Positions 17,758 to 25,844 of a stretch of 58,884 nt of DNA are shown piece by piece (the first letter of the stretch is position 1; every line of letters begins with the position of its first letter). A program made the translations under genes and the position numbers. The stretch comes from Collinsella aerofaciens. GTDB taxonomy: Bacteria > Actinomycetota > Coriobacteriia > Coriobacteriales > Coriobacteriaceae. The stretch spans positions 1 through 58,884 of the forward strand of contig NZ_JADMOP010000016.1 of the NCBI RefSeq assembly GCF_015558785.1, read 5' to 3'. Under the pieces are notes generated by a model. It did not search any database. It saw only the letters and a list, made by a program, of their open reading frames with translations, and had not been told where the DNA came from.

Positions 17758-18948
17758 CTAGCTTCCGGCCCCGAAGATCCTGCCCTCGGGCGCGAGGCTG
17801 CTTGTTTGGGCAAATGATGGGCTGTCGGATTCGACAGTCTGCATGTCATCGATTGCCAGAACTTCATTAATTGTCGGGTCATCCAGCGTGATGCCTTCGA
17901 GCGTTGCTTTTTCGAGGTCGATTCGTTGACGCTCTTCGGAATCCTGGCGAAGCTGCTTCTGAATTTGCTTTTTCTCTTCTATAAACCTTCTGAGCACAAA
18001 CTGTCTCAGGTCCTCTTGCATGATTTGAAAGTCTTTTGGCAGACGCGAGGGGCGTACGCCCTCTTTCCGCTGGATTGCTTCCATGACCCTAACAAAAGAG
18101 CTGGCATGCATAAAGGAATAACGGCTGACGGTGATGATTCCGTACCCCATGGACGCAAGTGCATTCTTGCGCTCCTCATCGATGGCGCGGTCTTCTTCCG
18201 CGTCATGATAAAAACCGTTGTATTCAATGTCTGTGCGAGATTTCTTTAGATACGCATCCATAAAGAACTTTTTGCGTCTCGTGAGATTCTTTGCGGCAGT
18301 GGTGACCTGCACCTCGTAATCGGTCTCAATTCCCTTAATACCAAGCCCTCCTTCGCTTTTGGGCAGCGTTAGCATCATGACAAATGCCGTTTCCATGGGA
18401 GACCGGCATCCGTCGCGTACACATTGGATCGCCTTTCGGGCAAGGGCCAGACCGCCGCATCTGGTAATGGAATTAAAGAACTGCTTTAACCTCTCGGTCG
18501 AGGTGAGCGCGAAACGCTCGGTATAGGAGGTGGAAGAGTCGGTTCCAAGGGAATAAGCGCCGCACAGTTCAAAGTAGTACTCCACTAGTTCGCGAAAAGA
18601 AAGATAGGTGGCGGCCTGAAGTGCGCAAAGCTCAACGCCAACAATGAAGATGCCATCTTTGAGCTCTATAAAGCGTGAGTTCGAGAATCGTTTTGAAGAA
18701 ACGTGGCATTGACAGTTCATTGCATAGCGCGCATTCCTGCGATCAAACACCATCACCTCGAGGGAATCATTTGCGTCGAGGGAAACATCATGTTTGGTGA
18801 GCCATTCTGCGGCTGCGTCAAGGAGCGTTCCGGTGGGACATGATCCGTAAATCGCGGCAGGGCTACAGGACTCGATGCCTTTCGCAGACACCGAATACGC
18901 GGCCTGGTAGACCGCTTTTGCAGTGGTATGTGACAATACGATACTCAT
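17758..18948 (-). CDS. Predicted endonuclease-fold protein (DUF559/Vsr-like C-terminus)
   Basis: A 396-residue protein I cannot assign to a named family. The N-terminal half (residues ~1-135) resembles the AbiEi-like N-terminal region of many actinobacterial 'endonuclease domain' proteins: MSIVLSHTTAK at the start, then FIELKDGIFIVGVELCALQAATYLS. Residues ~185-290 resemble a PD-(D/E)XK-type DUF559/Vsr domain: SPMETAFVMMLTLP, RTDIEYNGFYH, DEERKNALASMGYGIITVSRYSFMHASSFVRVM. The C-terminal ~90 residues are a charged coiled coil. No Shine-Dalgarno precedes the ATG (tatatc abuts it). Codon use and GC are lower than in neighbours, suggesting transfer. It stands alone, with no methylase or partner next to it. 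Confidence 0.6.
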   Translation of the reverse strand: MSIVLSHTTAKAVYQAAYSVSAKGIESCSPAAIYGSCPTGTLLDAAAEWLTKHDVSLDANDSLEVMVFDRRNARYAMNCQCHVSSKRFSNSRFIELKDGIFIVGVELCALQAATYLSFRELVEYYFELCGAYSLGTDSSTSYTERFALTSTERLKQFFNSITRCGGLALARKAIQCVRDGCRSPMETAFVMMLTLPKSEGGLGIKGIETDYEVQVTTAAKNLTRRKKFFMDAYLKKSRTDIEYNGFYHDAEEDRAIDEERKNALASMGYGIITVSRYSFMHASSFVRVMEAIQRKEGVRPSRLPKDFQIMQEDLRQFVLRRFIEEKKQIQKQLRQDSEERQRIDLEKATLEGITLDDPTINEVLAIDDMQTVESDSPSFAQTSSLAPEGRIFGAGS

Positions 18949-19299
18949 GATATATATCGTGTCAGCTAATGCCGTGTTGACGGCGCTGAGTGGAAAAGCC
19001 GTTTTAGAGGTCTAACCAAATGCTGTCCAAAAGCTTGACGCAATTATGGGTTGGTATGCCATAAATAAACGTTTTCGCAGCTCGGCTATAGCATAGAAAT
19101 ACTCAATTGCTGCACATTTGATATCGATGCATCACCATCCGACAACGAATTGCGTGTCGGGAATTGGCCGAAATCGTTCAAAATGAGGGTTCAGAATTTG
19201 TGATGGCAGATCTATCTGTGGAACGTAGGGCGGCCCCGCTGCGGGGTTTCCCGCTGCGAGGCCGCTCGTGATCTACGCCGGAGTTTGTCGTAGACGTTT
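18949..19299. other. Gene-free region with a GC-rich hairpin
   Basis: The left two thirds are AT-rich with no coding signal. At 19231-19266 gcggccccgctgcggg pairs with cccgctgcgaggccgc (two mismatches, GTTT loop). On the reverse strand this follows the exonuclease gene and probably ends its transcript, though no T-run is present. A smaller hairpin, tctacg/cgtaga, overlaps its edge. Confidence 0.5.
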
Positions 19300-20268
19300 C
19301 TACTTGGCAAACAGGTTCTTGAGATTGAACTCGGCCTGAACCGTGCGGAGCATGAGGTCGGTGTCGTCCAGGCCCAGATGCTGCTCGTTGGCGTCGGCGG
19401 CGAGGGTTCCACGGCGGCGCGCCCAGTTCTCGAGCGCGGCGGGGGCGGACTCGCGGGGGAGCGAGCGGACGTCGGCATCCAGGCTGCGGCAGATCTGGCG
19501 CGAGTCGATGACGATGATCTTGCCGGCGCGGCGTGCCTCGGCGTAACCGTCCAGGTGGATCTTGAACCAACTGTCTTCGAACGCGGCGTTATGCGCCATG
19601 TACGGGTACTTCTTCATAAGTTTGAGCAGCTGCTTCTGCAGTTCCTTGTTCTCGCGGAATGGTTTTTTGCCGTCGATGTCGTCCCAGGTAATGTGATGGA
19701 TGTTCGATAGCGGCACATCCTCGCCGCGGTAGATGTCGGGCAAGCCGCAGTAGTGTGCCTCGGCGTCATGCGGGACGGCGTCGCTGGTGAGCTCCATGAT
19801 CTCCCAGCCCACGTTGATGATATAGCCGCGCTCGGGTGCACGGCCGGTGGTCTCGATGTCGACACCGAGCACGGTGCCCTGGATGGGCTTGCGGGCGTAG
19901 GCCACGCCGAGCGCGTCGCGGTCGCCGCGGATCTCGCGCATGACGGACGCGGCAGTGCGCTTTTGCATCTTGCCGATGGCGGCGCAGGTGTCGGCATCGG
20001 ACAGGCCGCGCGAAAGCGTCGCGGGCGTCACGTTGCGCAGGCGTGCCTCGCCAATCTGGTCGCACAGGTCGCGGTTGCGGTCAGCCAGGTCGCGCACGGT
20101 GGCAAAGTCGAAGCTGGGGTCGCCCTCGGCGGTAAAGTACTCGGTTTCGAGCACCTTAAGGGCCTCCTCGCCCTTCTGGCGCTCGGACTCCATGGCGCCG
20201 TGATCGCCATAGATAAACATGGGAATAAACGGCTGGCGCTCGTATTCGAGTGCTTGTGAAACGTTCAT
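19300..20268 (-). CDS. DEDDh 3'-5' exonuclease-like protein (DnaQ fold)
   Basis: A 322-residue protein. After an N-terminal helical region (residues 1-130, with no recognised domain) comes an exonuclease domain: GVDIETTGRAPERGYIINVGWEIM (ExoI, D-x-E), NIHHITWDDIDG, AHNAAFEDSWF (ExoII, N-x3-F/E-D), and HLGLDDTDLM (ExoIII, H-x4-D). All four acidic residues and the His appear present, so it should be catalytically competent on DNA or RNA 3' ends. AAGGAGC precedes the ATG. The neighbours give no pathway clue. Confidence 0.8.
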   Translation of the reverse strand: MNVSQALEYERQPFIPMFIYGDHGAMESERQKGEEALKVLETEYFTAEGDPSFDFATVRDLADRNRDLCDQIGEARLRNVTPATLSRGLSDADTCAAIGKMQKRTAASVMREIRGDRDALGVAYARKPIQGTVLGVDIETTGRAPERGYIINVGWEIMELTSDAVPHDAEAHYCGLPDIYRGEDVPLSNIHHITWDDIDGKKPFRENKELQKQLLKLMKKYPYMAHNAAFEDSWFKIHLDGYAEARRAGKIIVIDSRQICRSLDADVRSLPRESAPAALENWARRRGTLAADANEQHLGLDDTDLMLRTVQAEFNLKNLFAK

Positions 20269-20440
20269 ATAACTGCTCCTTGGACGGGCCGCACCGCGCG
20301 GCTCGGGTTCATTGAGATGTGGCGAGATGATAGTTTACCATGGGCAACTATTGGCATCGCGCCTAGGACAACTACAATACCCTAGTTGACCGCTAGGACT
20401 TTTACAATGCTGCCGAAAGACACGAAAGGTTCCATCCGTC

Positions 20441-21529
20441 ATGGATTTGCTGATTGATATTTTGCTCGACGCTGGCAGGGACACGCTGTCGCTGGTGCCG
20501 TTTTTGTTGGTGACGTATCTGGCCCTCGAGACCCTGGAGCACGTTGCGGGCGACCGCGTTAACGGCGCCATCAAGCGCGCCGGTGCCGCGGGCCCCGTGG
20601 TTGGCTCGTTGCTGGGCATGGTGCCGCAGTGCGGCTTTTCGGCAATGGCGGCCACGCTGTACGCCGGTCGCGTCGTGACCTTGGGCACGTTGGTGGCGGT
20701 GTTCCTTTCGACCTCCGATGAGATGCTGCCGCTGTTGCTCGCAGAGCAGGTGCCCGTGCAGACTATGGCGATGCTTTTGGCTTCGAAGGCACTGATCGCG
20801 CTGGTCACGGGCTTTATCGTGGACGCCGCCATTCGCGGCCTGCGTCGTAACGCTCGCGCACATGCGGCGATTCGCCGTACCGTGCTGGGGACCGCTGCTA
20901 ATCCGGCTCATGTGAACTGCGCGCACGACGACCACACTGGCGGTGACATCATCGACGAGGTGGCCGAGGCGGGCGTGAGCGCCGATCACATCCATGAGCT
21001 GTGCGAGCGCGACCATTGCGGTTGCGATGAAGACGAGGACGAGCACGAACACGGACATGGCCACGATCACGGTCATGAGGACGAGCATGAACACCATGAT
21101 GGCCACGGTCACTCCCACTCTCACGAGGGCGCGCCCCTCCTGTCGATTATTCGCAGCGCCATCTCGCACACTGTGCAGGTTTCGGTTTTTATTTTCCTGG
21201 TGACGCTGGTCCTGGTCGCCGTGCTCGAGACCTTCGGCGAGTCCGCGATCGAGCAGTTCCTGCGTGGCAACGAGACGCTCGCCGTCCTGGGCTCGGCACT
21301 CGTCGGCCTGATCCCCAACTGCTCGGCCAGCGTCGTCATCACGCAACTGTACCTGGAAGGCGCGCTGCAGCTGGCCCCGATGCTCGCCGGCACGCTCATC
21401 TCTGCCGGTGTGGGCTACCTGGTGCTGTTCCGCACCAACCGCAGCGCCCGCGAAAACGTCCTGTTCCTGATCATGATGTACGTCATCGGTGCCGGCTGGG
21501 GCCTCATCCTATCCGCCTTCGGCCTCTAA
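20441..21529 (+). CDS. ArsP_2-family (putative heavy-metal/manganese) permease
   Basis: A 362-residue membrane protein with about ten hydrophobic segments split by a large central loop. The N-terminal block (LVPFLLVTYLALETLEHV, then GSLLGMVPQCGFSAMAATLYAGRVVTLGTLVAVFLSTSDEMLP) and its repeat in the second half (ALVGLIPNCSASVVITQLYLEGALQLAPML) match the 10-TM exporter family PF11449. The loop at about residues 195-230 is extremely His/Asp/Glu-rich (HEHGHGHDHGHEDEHEHH), a metal-binding sensor or buffer. CXFSA/NCSAS pairs mark the internal duplication. The metal is not proven. CGAAAGG precedes the ATG. A very long terminator follows. Confidence 0.85.
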   Translation: MDLLIDILLDAGRDTLSLVPFLLVTYLALETLEHVAGDRVNGAIKRAGAAGPVVGSLLGMVPQCGFSAMAATLYAGRVVTLGTLVAVFLSTSDEMLPLLLAEQVPVQTMAMLLASKALIALVTGFIVDAAIRGLRRNARAHAAIRRTVLGTAANPAHVNCAHDDHTGGDIIDEVAEAGVSADHIHELCERDHCGCDEDEDEHEHGHGHDHGHEDEHEHHDGHGHSHSHEGAPLLSIIRSAISHTVQVSVFIFLVTLVLVAVLETFGESAIEQFLRGNETLAVLGSALVGLIPNCSASVVITQLYLEGALQLAPMLAGTLISAGVGYLVLFRTNRSARENVLFLIMMYVIGAGWGLILSAFGL

Positions 21530-21540
21530 GTGGGCCTAAC

Positions 21541-21616
21541 AAAACGGGTTTCAAAATAGCCATGCTCGGCGCCTGCACAATGCGGCGACGCATGGCATTT
21601 TGAAACCCGTTTTTTG
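21541..21616. terminator. Long bidirectional terminator
   Basis: Left arm aaaacgggtttcaaaatagc plus catgc (21541-21565) pairs with 21590-21614 almost perfectly; the loop is about 24 nt. T-runs flank both sides (TTTTTT on +, TTTTGTT on -). It lies between the convergent permease and yaiI genes. Confidence 0.9.
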
Positions 21617-21695
21617 TTGAGCCATGGATTTTGAGCGCTCACACCGCCCAAAGCAAAAAGCAGATTTCCGGACATGTCCCAAAAATCTACCTTGG

Positions 21696-22178
21696 TTAGC
21701 GCAGCAGCTCGGTGAGGTTGCGTTTAAAGCGAGCGCGATCTTCGCTGGTGAAGGCTGCCGGCCCGCGGGTGCGACCGCCGGCGCGGCGCACCTTCTTTTC
21801 CTCGTGGCGAATAAACAGTTGCATGTCGATGGTCGCCTTATCGTAGACGCGCCCGCGCACGCCGATGGCGGCGGCATCGCGCCCGAGCACCATGCTCGCC
21901 AAGCCAATGTCCTGCGTCACGACTACGTCGCCCGCCTGCAGGCGTTCGACAATGGCAAAGTCGGCGCTGTCGGCGCCCACGCTCACATCGAGCGTCGTGA
22001 CCCAAAATCCGCGTCGCGCATGCTCGACGTCGCGCGGATCGTTGCGGCGAATGTGGCGTTCCAGGTTCTGCGTGCTGTTGCCGGCGATAACGACGGCAAC
22101 GCCCGCTCGCCGCGCGCAGTCAATCGACTCGCGCGTGACCGGGCAGGCGTCTGCATCAATAAAGAGCGTTCGCGGCAT
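21696..22178 (-). CDS. YaiI/YqxD family protein (DUF188)
   Basis: A 160-residue protein. TLFIDADACPVTRESIDCA at the N-terminus is the family signature, with conserved Asp residues of a PIN-like fold. VVTQDIGLASMVLGRDAAAIGVRGRVYDKATID and the C-terminal RRAGGRTRGPAAFTSEDRARF complete the match. Family members are widespread; the fold suggests nuclease activity but no function is established. It starts directly after the stop of the HdeD-like gene, so the two are one transcript. Confidence 0.93.
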   Translation of the reverse strand: MPRTLFIDADACPVTRESIDCARRAGVAVVIAGNSTQNLERHIRRNDPRDVEHARRGFWVTTLDVSVGADSADFAIVERLQAGDVVVTQDIGLASMVLGRDAAAIGVRGRVYDKATIDMQLFIRHEEKKVRRAGGRTRGPAAFTSEDRARFKRNLTELLR

Positions 22179-22781
22179 CTAGTGCACCAGTTTGCCAAAT
22201 TGAATAGCGCGAACAATCAGCGTTACGCCAAACACCAGCAGTGCGGCGCCGCTAAAGATGACGAGCATCTTGGCCGACCACAGCGGATAGATAAACACGA
22301 ACATGCCGGCGATGATGGAGAGTGCGCCGCTCAGGATGGCGAGGGCACGGTTGGACGAAAGCTCGGACTCCAGAATGGACATGACACCTTCGACGATCCA
22401 GCCAAAGCCGGCCACGATAACCACCATCGTGGTGAGCGTCGCGGTCGAGAAGGCCTGGTTGCGCAGGATTATGACGCCGCCCAAGATAATGAGTAGGTTG
22501 GAGATGATGCTCGTCACGCGCCAGCCGGTGGGCAGCAGTGGCTCGAAAACAGCGGTAAACAGCCTGATCGCGGCCGTGATCACAAAGTAGAAGCCCAAGA
22601 CGGTCGTTAGGAAGACGAGGGACTTGGCAGGCGCAAACAGCAGTGCGATGCCGGCGACGAGCGCCAAGACGCCCGTGATGGCGTAAATCCAGCGCACGGC
22701 CTTGACGGCCTTGCCTGCCATGCTTTTCTCGTCAAATCCAAACTGGCTCGATTTTTGGTCATCATTCTTAAAGATGCCCAT
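22179..22781 (-). CDS. HdeD-like membrane protein (DUF308)
   Basis: A 200-residue integral membrane protein with about six hydrophobic segments arranged as repeated pairs: WIYAITGVLALVAGIALLFAP, LVFLTTVLGFYFVITAAIRLF, VTSIISNLLIILGGVIIL, TTMVVIVAGFGWIVEGVM, ALAILSGALSIIAGMFVFIYP, MLVIFSGAALLVFGVTLIV. This matches the DUF308/HdeD family, linked to acid stress in enterobacteria; its role here is unknown. The first ~30 residues are polar. AAAGGAG precedes the ATG at 22781; the longer upstream frame has no ribosome site. Confidence 0.85.
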   Translation of the reverse strand: MGIFKNDDQKSSQFGFDEKSMAGKAVKAVRWIYAITGVLALVAGIALLFAPAKSLVFLTTVLGFYFVITAAIRLFTAVFEPLLPTGWRVTSIISNLLIILGGVIILRNQAFSTATLTTMVVIVAGFGWIVEGVMSILESELSSNRALAILSGALSIIAGMFVFIYPLWSAKMLVIFSGAALLVFGVTLIVRAIQFGKLVH

Positions 22782-22998
22782 AATGTCTCCTTTCCGTGCG
22801 GTGCACGTCGCGTTCATTGCTCTCCGTGCGGCGTACGCCAAAAGTGCTGCAACAAGTATCGCCCAAGGGCGCCGATGCATGGGGCGGGAAGGACGAATTG
22901 CCGCCCCACATTCCCGAATTGTTACTTTTGTTCCCGCTCCAGTGAGGATTAATCAACAATTGTAGAACATTACGCCGCTGTATGTAATTGCCTAGGTT

Positions 22999-23017
22999 TT
23001 AGGTTAGATTCTCCTAA
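22999..23017. promoter_or_regulatory. DtxR/IdeR-box-like sequence
   Basis: ttaggttagattctcctaa matches 15 of 19 positions of the actinobacterial iron-box consensus TTAGGTTAGGCTAACCTAA as I recall it, including the whole left half-site. It lies 29 nt upstream of the nitroreductase start. A DtxR-family regulator is encoded at 13963-14352. Confidence 0.5.
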
Positions 23018-23045
23018 GGACAATTGGCTTGTATTGGGGGTCCCT

Positions 23046-23717
23046 ATGAACGAAGCAGTTCCCGAGGCGCCGTCGAGTGTCGAATCGATGGCAGAGCAGG
23101 GTTGCGAAAAGCTCGGCTTGGAAGCGTTTGATGCGCTGGTCCGTCGTGCCCGTACGTGCCGCCGTTTTGACGAGTCCATGCGCGTGCCGCGTGAGTTTTT
23201 GCTCGAGCTGGCAGAGCTGGCTCACCTGACTCCCTGCGGCGCCAATGCTCAGCGTCTGCGTTTTCATGTGGTGAGCGGTGCCGTGGATTGCGCGCGCGTA
23301 TTTGATGAGCTTGCATGGGCCGGTGCGCTTAAGGATTGGCCGGGTCCTGCCGAGGGCGAGCGCCCGACCGGCTACATCGCGATTTTGGCCGAGCGCGCCG
23401 TTCCGGGCAAGCCTGCCGCTCCCATTACCGAGGTCGACACGGGCATTGCCGCGCAGACGATGATGCTCGCCGCCCGCAGCGCCACGCCCGAGGTGGCAGC
23501 CTGCATGTTCAAGGCCTTTACGCCCCACGCGATCGATGCCATGGGGCTCGATAACGACAAGTATGAGCTCAAGCTGATCATGGCGTTTGGCGTTCCGGCC
23601 GAGACACAGGTGATCGATGCGATCGATTCCAACCCCGACGGCTCCATCAATTATTGGCGCGACGAGGCGCAGGTGCACCACGTACCCAAGCGCTCGCTTG
23701 TCGACGTACTGGTGTAG
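23046..23717 (+). CDS. Nitroreductase family flavoprotein
   Basis: A 223-residue protein of the nitroreductase fold, expected to bind FMN and use NAD(P)H. RRARTCRRFDESMRVPREFLLELAELAHLTPCGANAQRLRFHVV contains the N-terminal Arg-rich FMN-phosphate-binding pattern (RTCRRF) and the PCGANAQ loop. The second half has VDTGIAAQTMMLAARS, the dimer-interface helix, and LKLIMAFGVPAE near the flavin. The substrate is unknown. I chose the ATG at 23046 over a TTG at 23034. The upstream DtxR-box-like site suggests metal-responsive control. Confidence 0.87.
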   Translation: MNEAVPEAPSSVESMAEQGCEKLGLEAFDALVRRARTCRRFDESMRVPREFLLELAELAHLTPCGANAQRLRFHVVSGAVDCARVFDELAWAGALKDWPGPAEGERPTGYIAILAERAVPGKPAAPITEVDTGIAAQTMMLAARSATPEVAACMFKAFTPHAIDAMGLDNDKYELKLIMAFGVPAETQVIDAIDSNPDGSINYWRDEAQVHHVPKRSLVDVLV

Positions 23718-23747
23718 TTGAGCGTCACCGCGGTGTGATCCGGCGGT

Positions 23748-23786
23748 AAACCACCACAAAGGTACCTGTCCCCTTTGCGGTGGTGC
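23748..23786. repeat. Type A repeat (accaccacaaa hairpin), copy 1
   Basis: aaaccaccacaaa, loop ggtacctgtcccc, tttgcggtggt. One arm carries a C for T change. The loop reads ggggacaggtacc on the other strand, close to the ggggacaggcacc of the other copies. It lies just upstream of the ribosome site of the next gene. Confidence 0.85.
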
Positions 23787-23799
23787 GAGGGGAGGACGT

Positions 23800-24342
23800 G
23801 TGGCAGATTTGTATTTGGTGCGGCATGGGCAGACTGAGCTCAATGTGCAGAACATTTTGCAGGGTGGGCACGATTCGCCGCTTACGGCGCACGGGCGCGA
23901 GCAGGCGCTGGCGACGCGCGCGGCGTTTGAGGCGCGTGGCGTGACCTTTGACCGTGTGTATTCCTCCCCGTTGGGCCGGGCGCGGCGTACGGCTGAGCTA
24001 ATTGCTGGTGAGGGCCGCTCGATAGAGCTGGTCGATGACCTGCGCGAGTGGCATTTGGGCTCGCTGGAGGGTACATCAAATCGCGAGATGCCGCCGCAGC
24101 CCTGGGGTGATTATCCGGTGGCCTTTGGTGGCGAGTCTGAAGGCGAGCTCCAGTCGCGCATGGTCGCGGCGCTGTCCCACATCATGGCCAGGCCGCAGCA
24201 CGACTGTGTGCTGGCAGTCTCCCACGGCTCTTCCTGCCAGGAGTTTCTTGAGTATGTGACTGGCAGGGGAGAGCTACCCGACAACGGTGCCGTGCTTCAT
24301 TTTGGCTATTGCGACGGTGCGTTTTCGCTCCTTGATTGGTAA
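23800..24342 (+). CDS. Histidine phosphatase family protein (first of a pair)
   Basis: A 180-residue member of the phosphoglycerate-mutase-like phosphatases. The catalytic LVRHGQTELN (phospho-His) is at residues 6-15; the second-His motif is LAVSHGSSCQEF. The loop VYSSPLGRARRTAELI and GLU-rich DLREWHLGSLEG follow the family pattern. It starts with GTG at 23800, preceded by GAGGGGAGG. The paralogue begins 17 nt after its stop; they share layout but differ in length and sequence, so this is an old tandem duplication. Substrate unknown. Confidence 0.9.
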   Translation: MADLYLVRHGQTELNVQNILQGGHDSPLTAHGREQALATRAAFEARGVTFDRVYSSPLGRARRTAELIAGEGRSIELVDDLREWHLGSLEGTSNREMPPQPWGDYPVAFGGESEGELQSRMVAALSHIMARPQHDCVLAVSHGSSCQEFLEYVTGRGELPDNGAVLHFGYCDGAFSLLDW

Positions 24343-24359
24343 CGAACGAAAGGACCCCT

Positions 24360-24995
24360 ATGAATAAAGACCTGTATCTGGTTCGTCATGGGCAGACAAT
24401 ATTCAACCTTAAGCGCATTATTCAGGGTTGGAGTGACTCGCCGCTCACGCAGCTGGGATGCGACCAGGCGGCGCGTGCCGGCATGTTCTTGCGTGCGCGC
24501 GGCATTGAACCCGATCATGCCTACACCTCCACACTTCATCGCACCGAGCAGACTATCGCCAACCTGTGGCCGGGCTTGGCGTACGAGCGCCTGGACGGTC
24601 TGCGTGAGTGGTTCTTTGGCGACTTTGAGGCCGAGCGCGTGATGCTTATGCCCGAGCGCCCGTGGCGAGATTTCTATCGTCAGTTTGGCGGCGAGGGCCA
24701 GATGCAGGTGCGCGAGCGCATGGCGGCGACGATAACCGATCTTATGCGACGTCCGGACCACGAGTGCGTGCTCGCGGTGAGCCACGGTTCGGCTATCAAG
24801 GAGTTTTTGGACCACGTGCGGGGCGCGGCGGCCGACGAGCGCGAACGCGTGCCGGGCAACTGCTCAGTGCTGCATTTTGCGTTTGACGATGCGGCCGATA
24901 CGTTTGAACTGGTCGAAGTCTTTACGCAGGAAGACTACGCGCGCGAGCTGGGGCTTGAACCGCTCGTGGCTACTGCGGGTCCGCAGCGCGGATAA
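24360..24995 (+). CDS. Histidine phosphatase family protein (second of a pair)
   Basis: A 211-residue paralogue of the preceding gene. LVRHGQTIFNLKRIIQGWSDSPLT is the phospho-His region and LAVSHGSAIKEFLDHV the second-His region; YTSTLHRTEQTI replaces the SSPLGRARRT loop. The C-terminal ~30 residues (VEVFTQEDYARELGLEPL) extend past the first paralogue. GAAAGGA precedes the ATG at 24360. It probably shares a transcript with the first gene. Both ends carry the catalytic residues, so both should be active. Confidence 0.9.
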   Translation: MNKDLYLVRHGQTIFNLKRIIQGWSDSPLTQLGCDQAARAGMFLRARGIEPDHAYTSTLHRTEQTIANLWPGLAYERLDGLREWFFGDFEAERVMLMPERPWRDFYRQFGGEGQMQVRERMAATITDLMRRPDHECVLAVSHGSAIKEFLDHVRGAAADERERVPGNCSVLHFAFDDAADTFELVEVFTQEDYARELGLEPLVATAGPQRG

Positions 24996-25042
24996 CGCGA
25001 GCGCGGCGGCACGGGTCGTCGGCATAACTTCTCGACGCAAAA

Positions 25043-25085
25043 GGGGCGGAGATGCATGTGCCTGCTGCATCTCCGCCCCCTGTTT
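25043..25085. terminator. Bidirectional terminator
   Basis: Fourteen-bp perfect stem ggggcggagatgca (25043-25056) with tgcatctccgcccc (25066-25079). TTTTG follows on the reverse strand and tgtttgtt on the forward strand. It separates convergent genes. Confidence 0.85.
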
Positions 25086-25124
25086 GTTGGGCTGCCGATT
25101 TTTATGCTGGACGGTCTGGTCTTG

Positions 25125-25805
25125 CTAGAACCGCGCGACCTGGTGCGTGAGCAGACCCGTCGGAACCTGCGCCGCGCCGCCGCTGACCTGCGCGGCGGGG
25201 AAGAGCGCAGCTACGGCAAAGTTGAACGGCTCTTTGCCCGTGTAGGTGCCGGCGGCACGTGCATCGTCGGTCAGGAGCTGTGATGCCTCGACTAGTGCGA
25301 CAGCGTAGGCAGGGTCGTCGGCCAGTGCCGGCTCCGGCGCCTGGTCGAGCATGGCGCGGATGGCCCCGACGGCGTCCTCGCGCTTGACCCCCCACACGCG
25401 GTGCGTAATGCCGGCGGGGTCGGTGACGGCATAGAGTGAAGCGCCCTCTTTTGCGGCGCCGAGGATGATATCCATGACGGGAGAGGCTTCGTAGACAAGC
25501 GTTACGGGACGGGGCTGTACCTTGAGGTCGGCGATTGCGCGCGCAGCGGCGGTCGTATCGGCGGCAACCGCGTCGCCGCCCGCCAGCGCACCAACCGGGC
25601 AGATCGCCACGACACCCGTCACACGTCCCGGCTCGCCCGAGCATTCGTACACGTAATACGCCGCACCCGGGTCCTTGAGCATCAGACCATCGGCAATGGC
25701 TCCGCGCAGAGCATCGTTGCCGCTCAGGATGCTGCCCATTGCAGGCAGCGCCTCGAGCACGCGGTCCTGAGCCGGGCGGATGCAGGGAAACGGAAGTGCT
25801 TTCAT
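25125..25805 (-). CDS. DUF1015-like protein, short form
   Basis: A 226-residue protein resembling the first part of DUF1015 proteins: it opens KALPFPCIRPAQDRVLEALPAM (compare the FxAxRP start of that family), has AAYYVYECSGEPGRVTGVVAICPVGAL, VTLVYEASPVMDIIL and a GITHRVWGVKREDAV region. The GHHR motif typical of full-length DUF1015 proteins (about 400 residues) is missing, and so is the second half. It may be a reduced paralogue or a distinct family. No enzyme activity can be claimed. CCGCCCATG is the start context, with a weak ribosome site (AGGACC). Confidence 0.5.
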   Translation of the reverse strand: MKALPFPCIRPAQDRVLEALPAMGSILSGNDALRGAIADGLMLKDPGAAYYVYECSGEPGRVTGVVAICPVGALAGGDAVAADTTAAARAIADLKVQPRPVTLVYEASPVMDIILGAAKEGASLYAVTDPAGITHRVWGVKREDAVGAIRAMLDQAPEPALADDPAYAVALVEASQLLTDDARAAGTYTGKEPFNFAVAALFPAAQVSGGAAQVPTGLLTHQVARF

Positions 25806-25844
25806 GGGCGGTCCTAACGCACGAGTCGGTTTGTTCGCGGCTTA

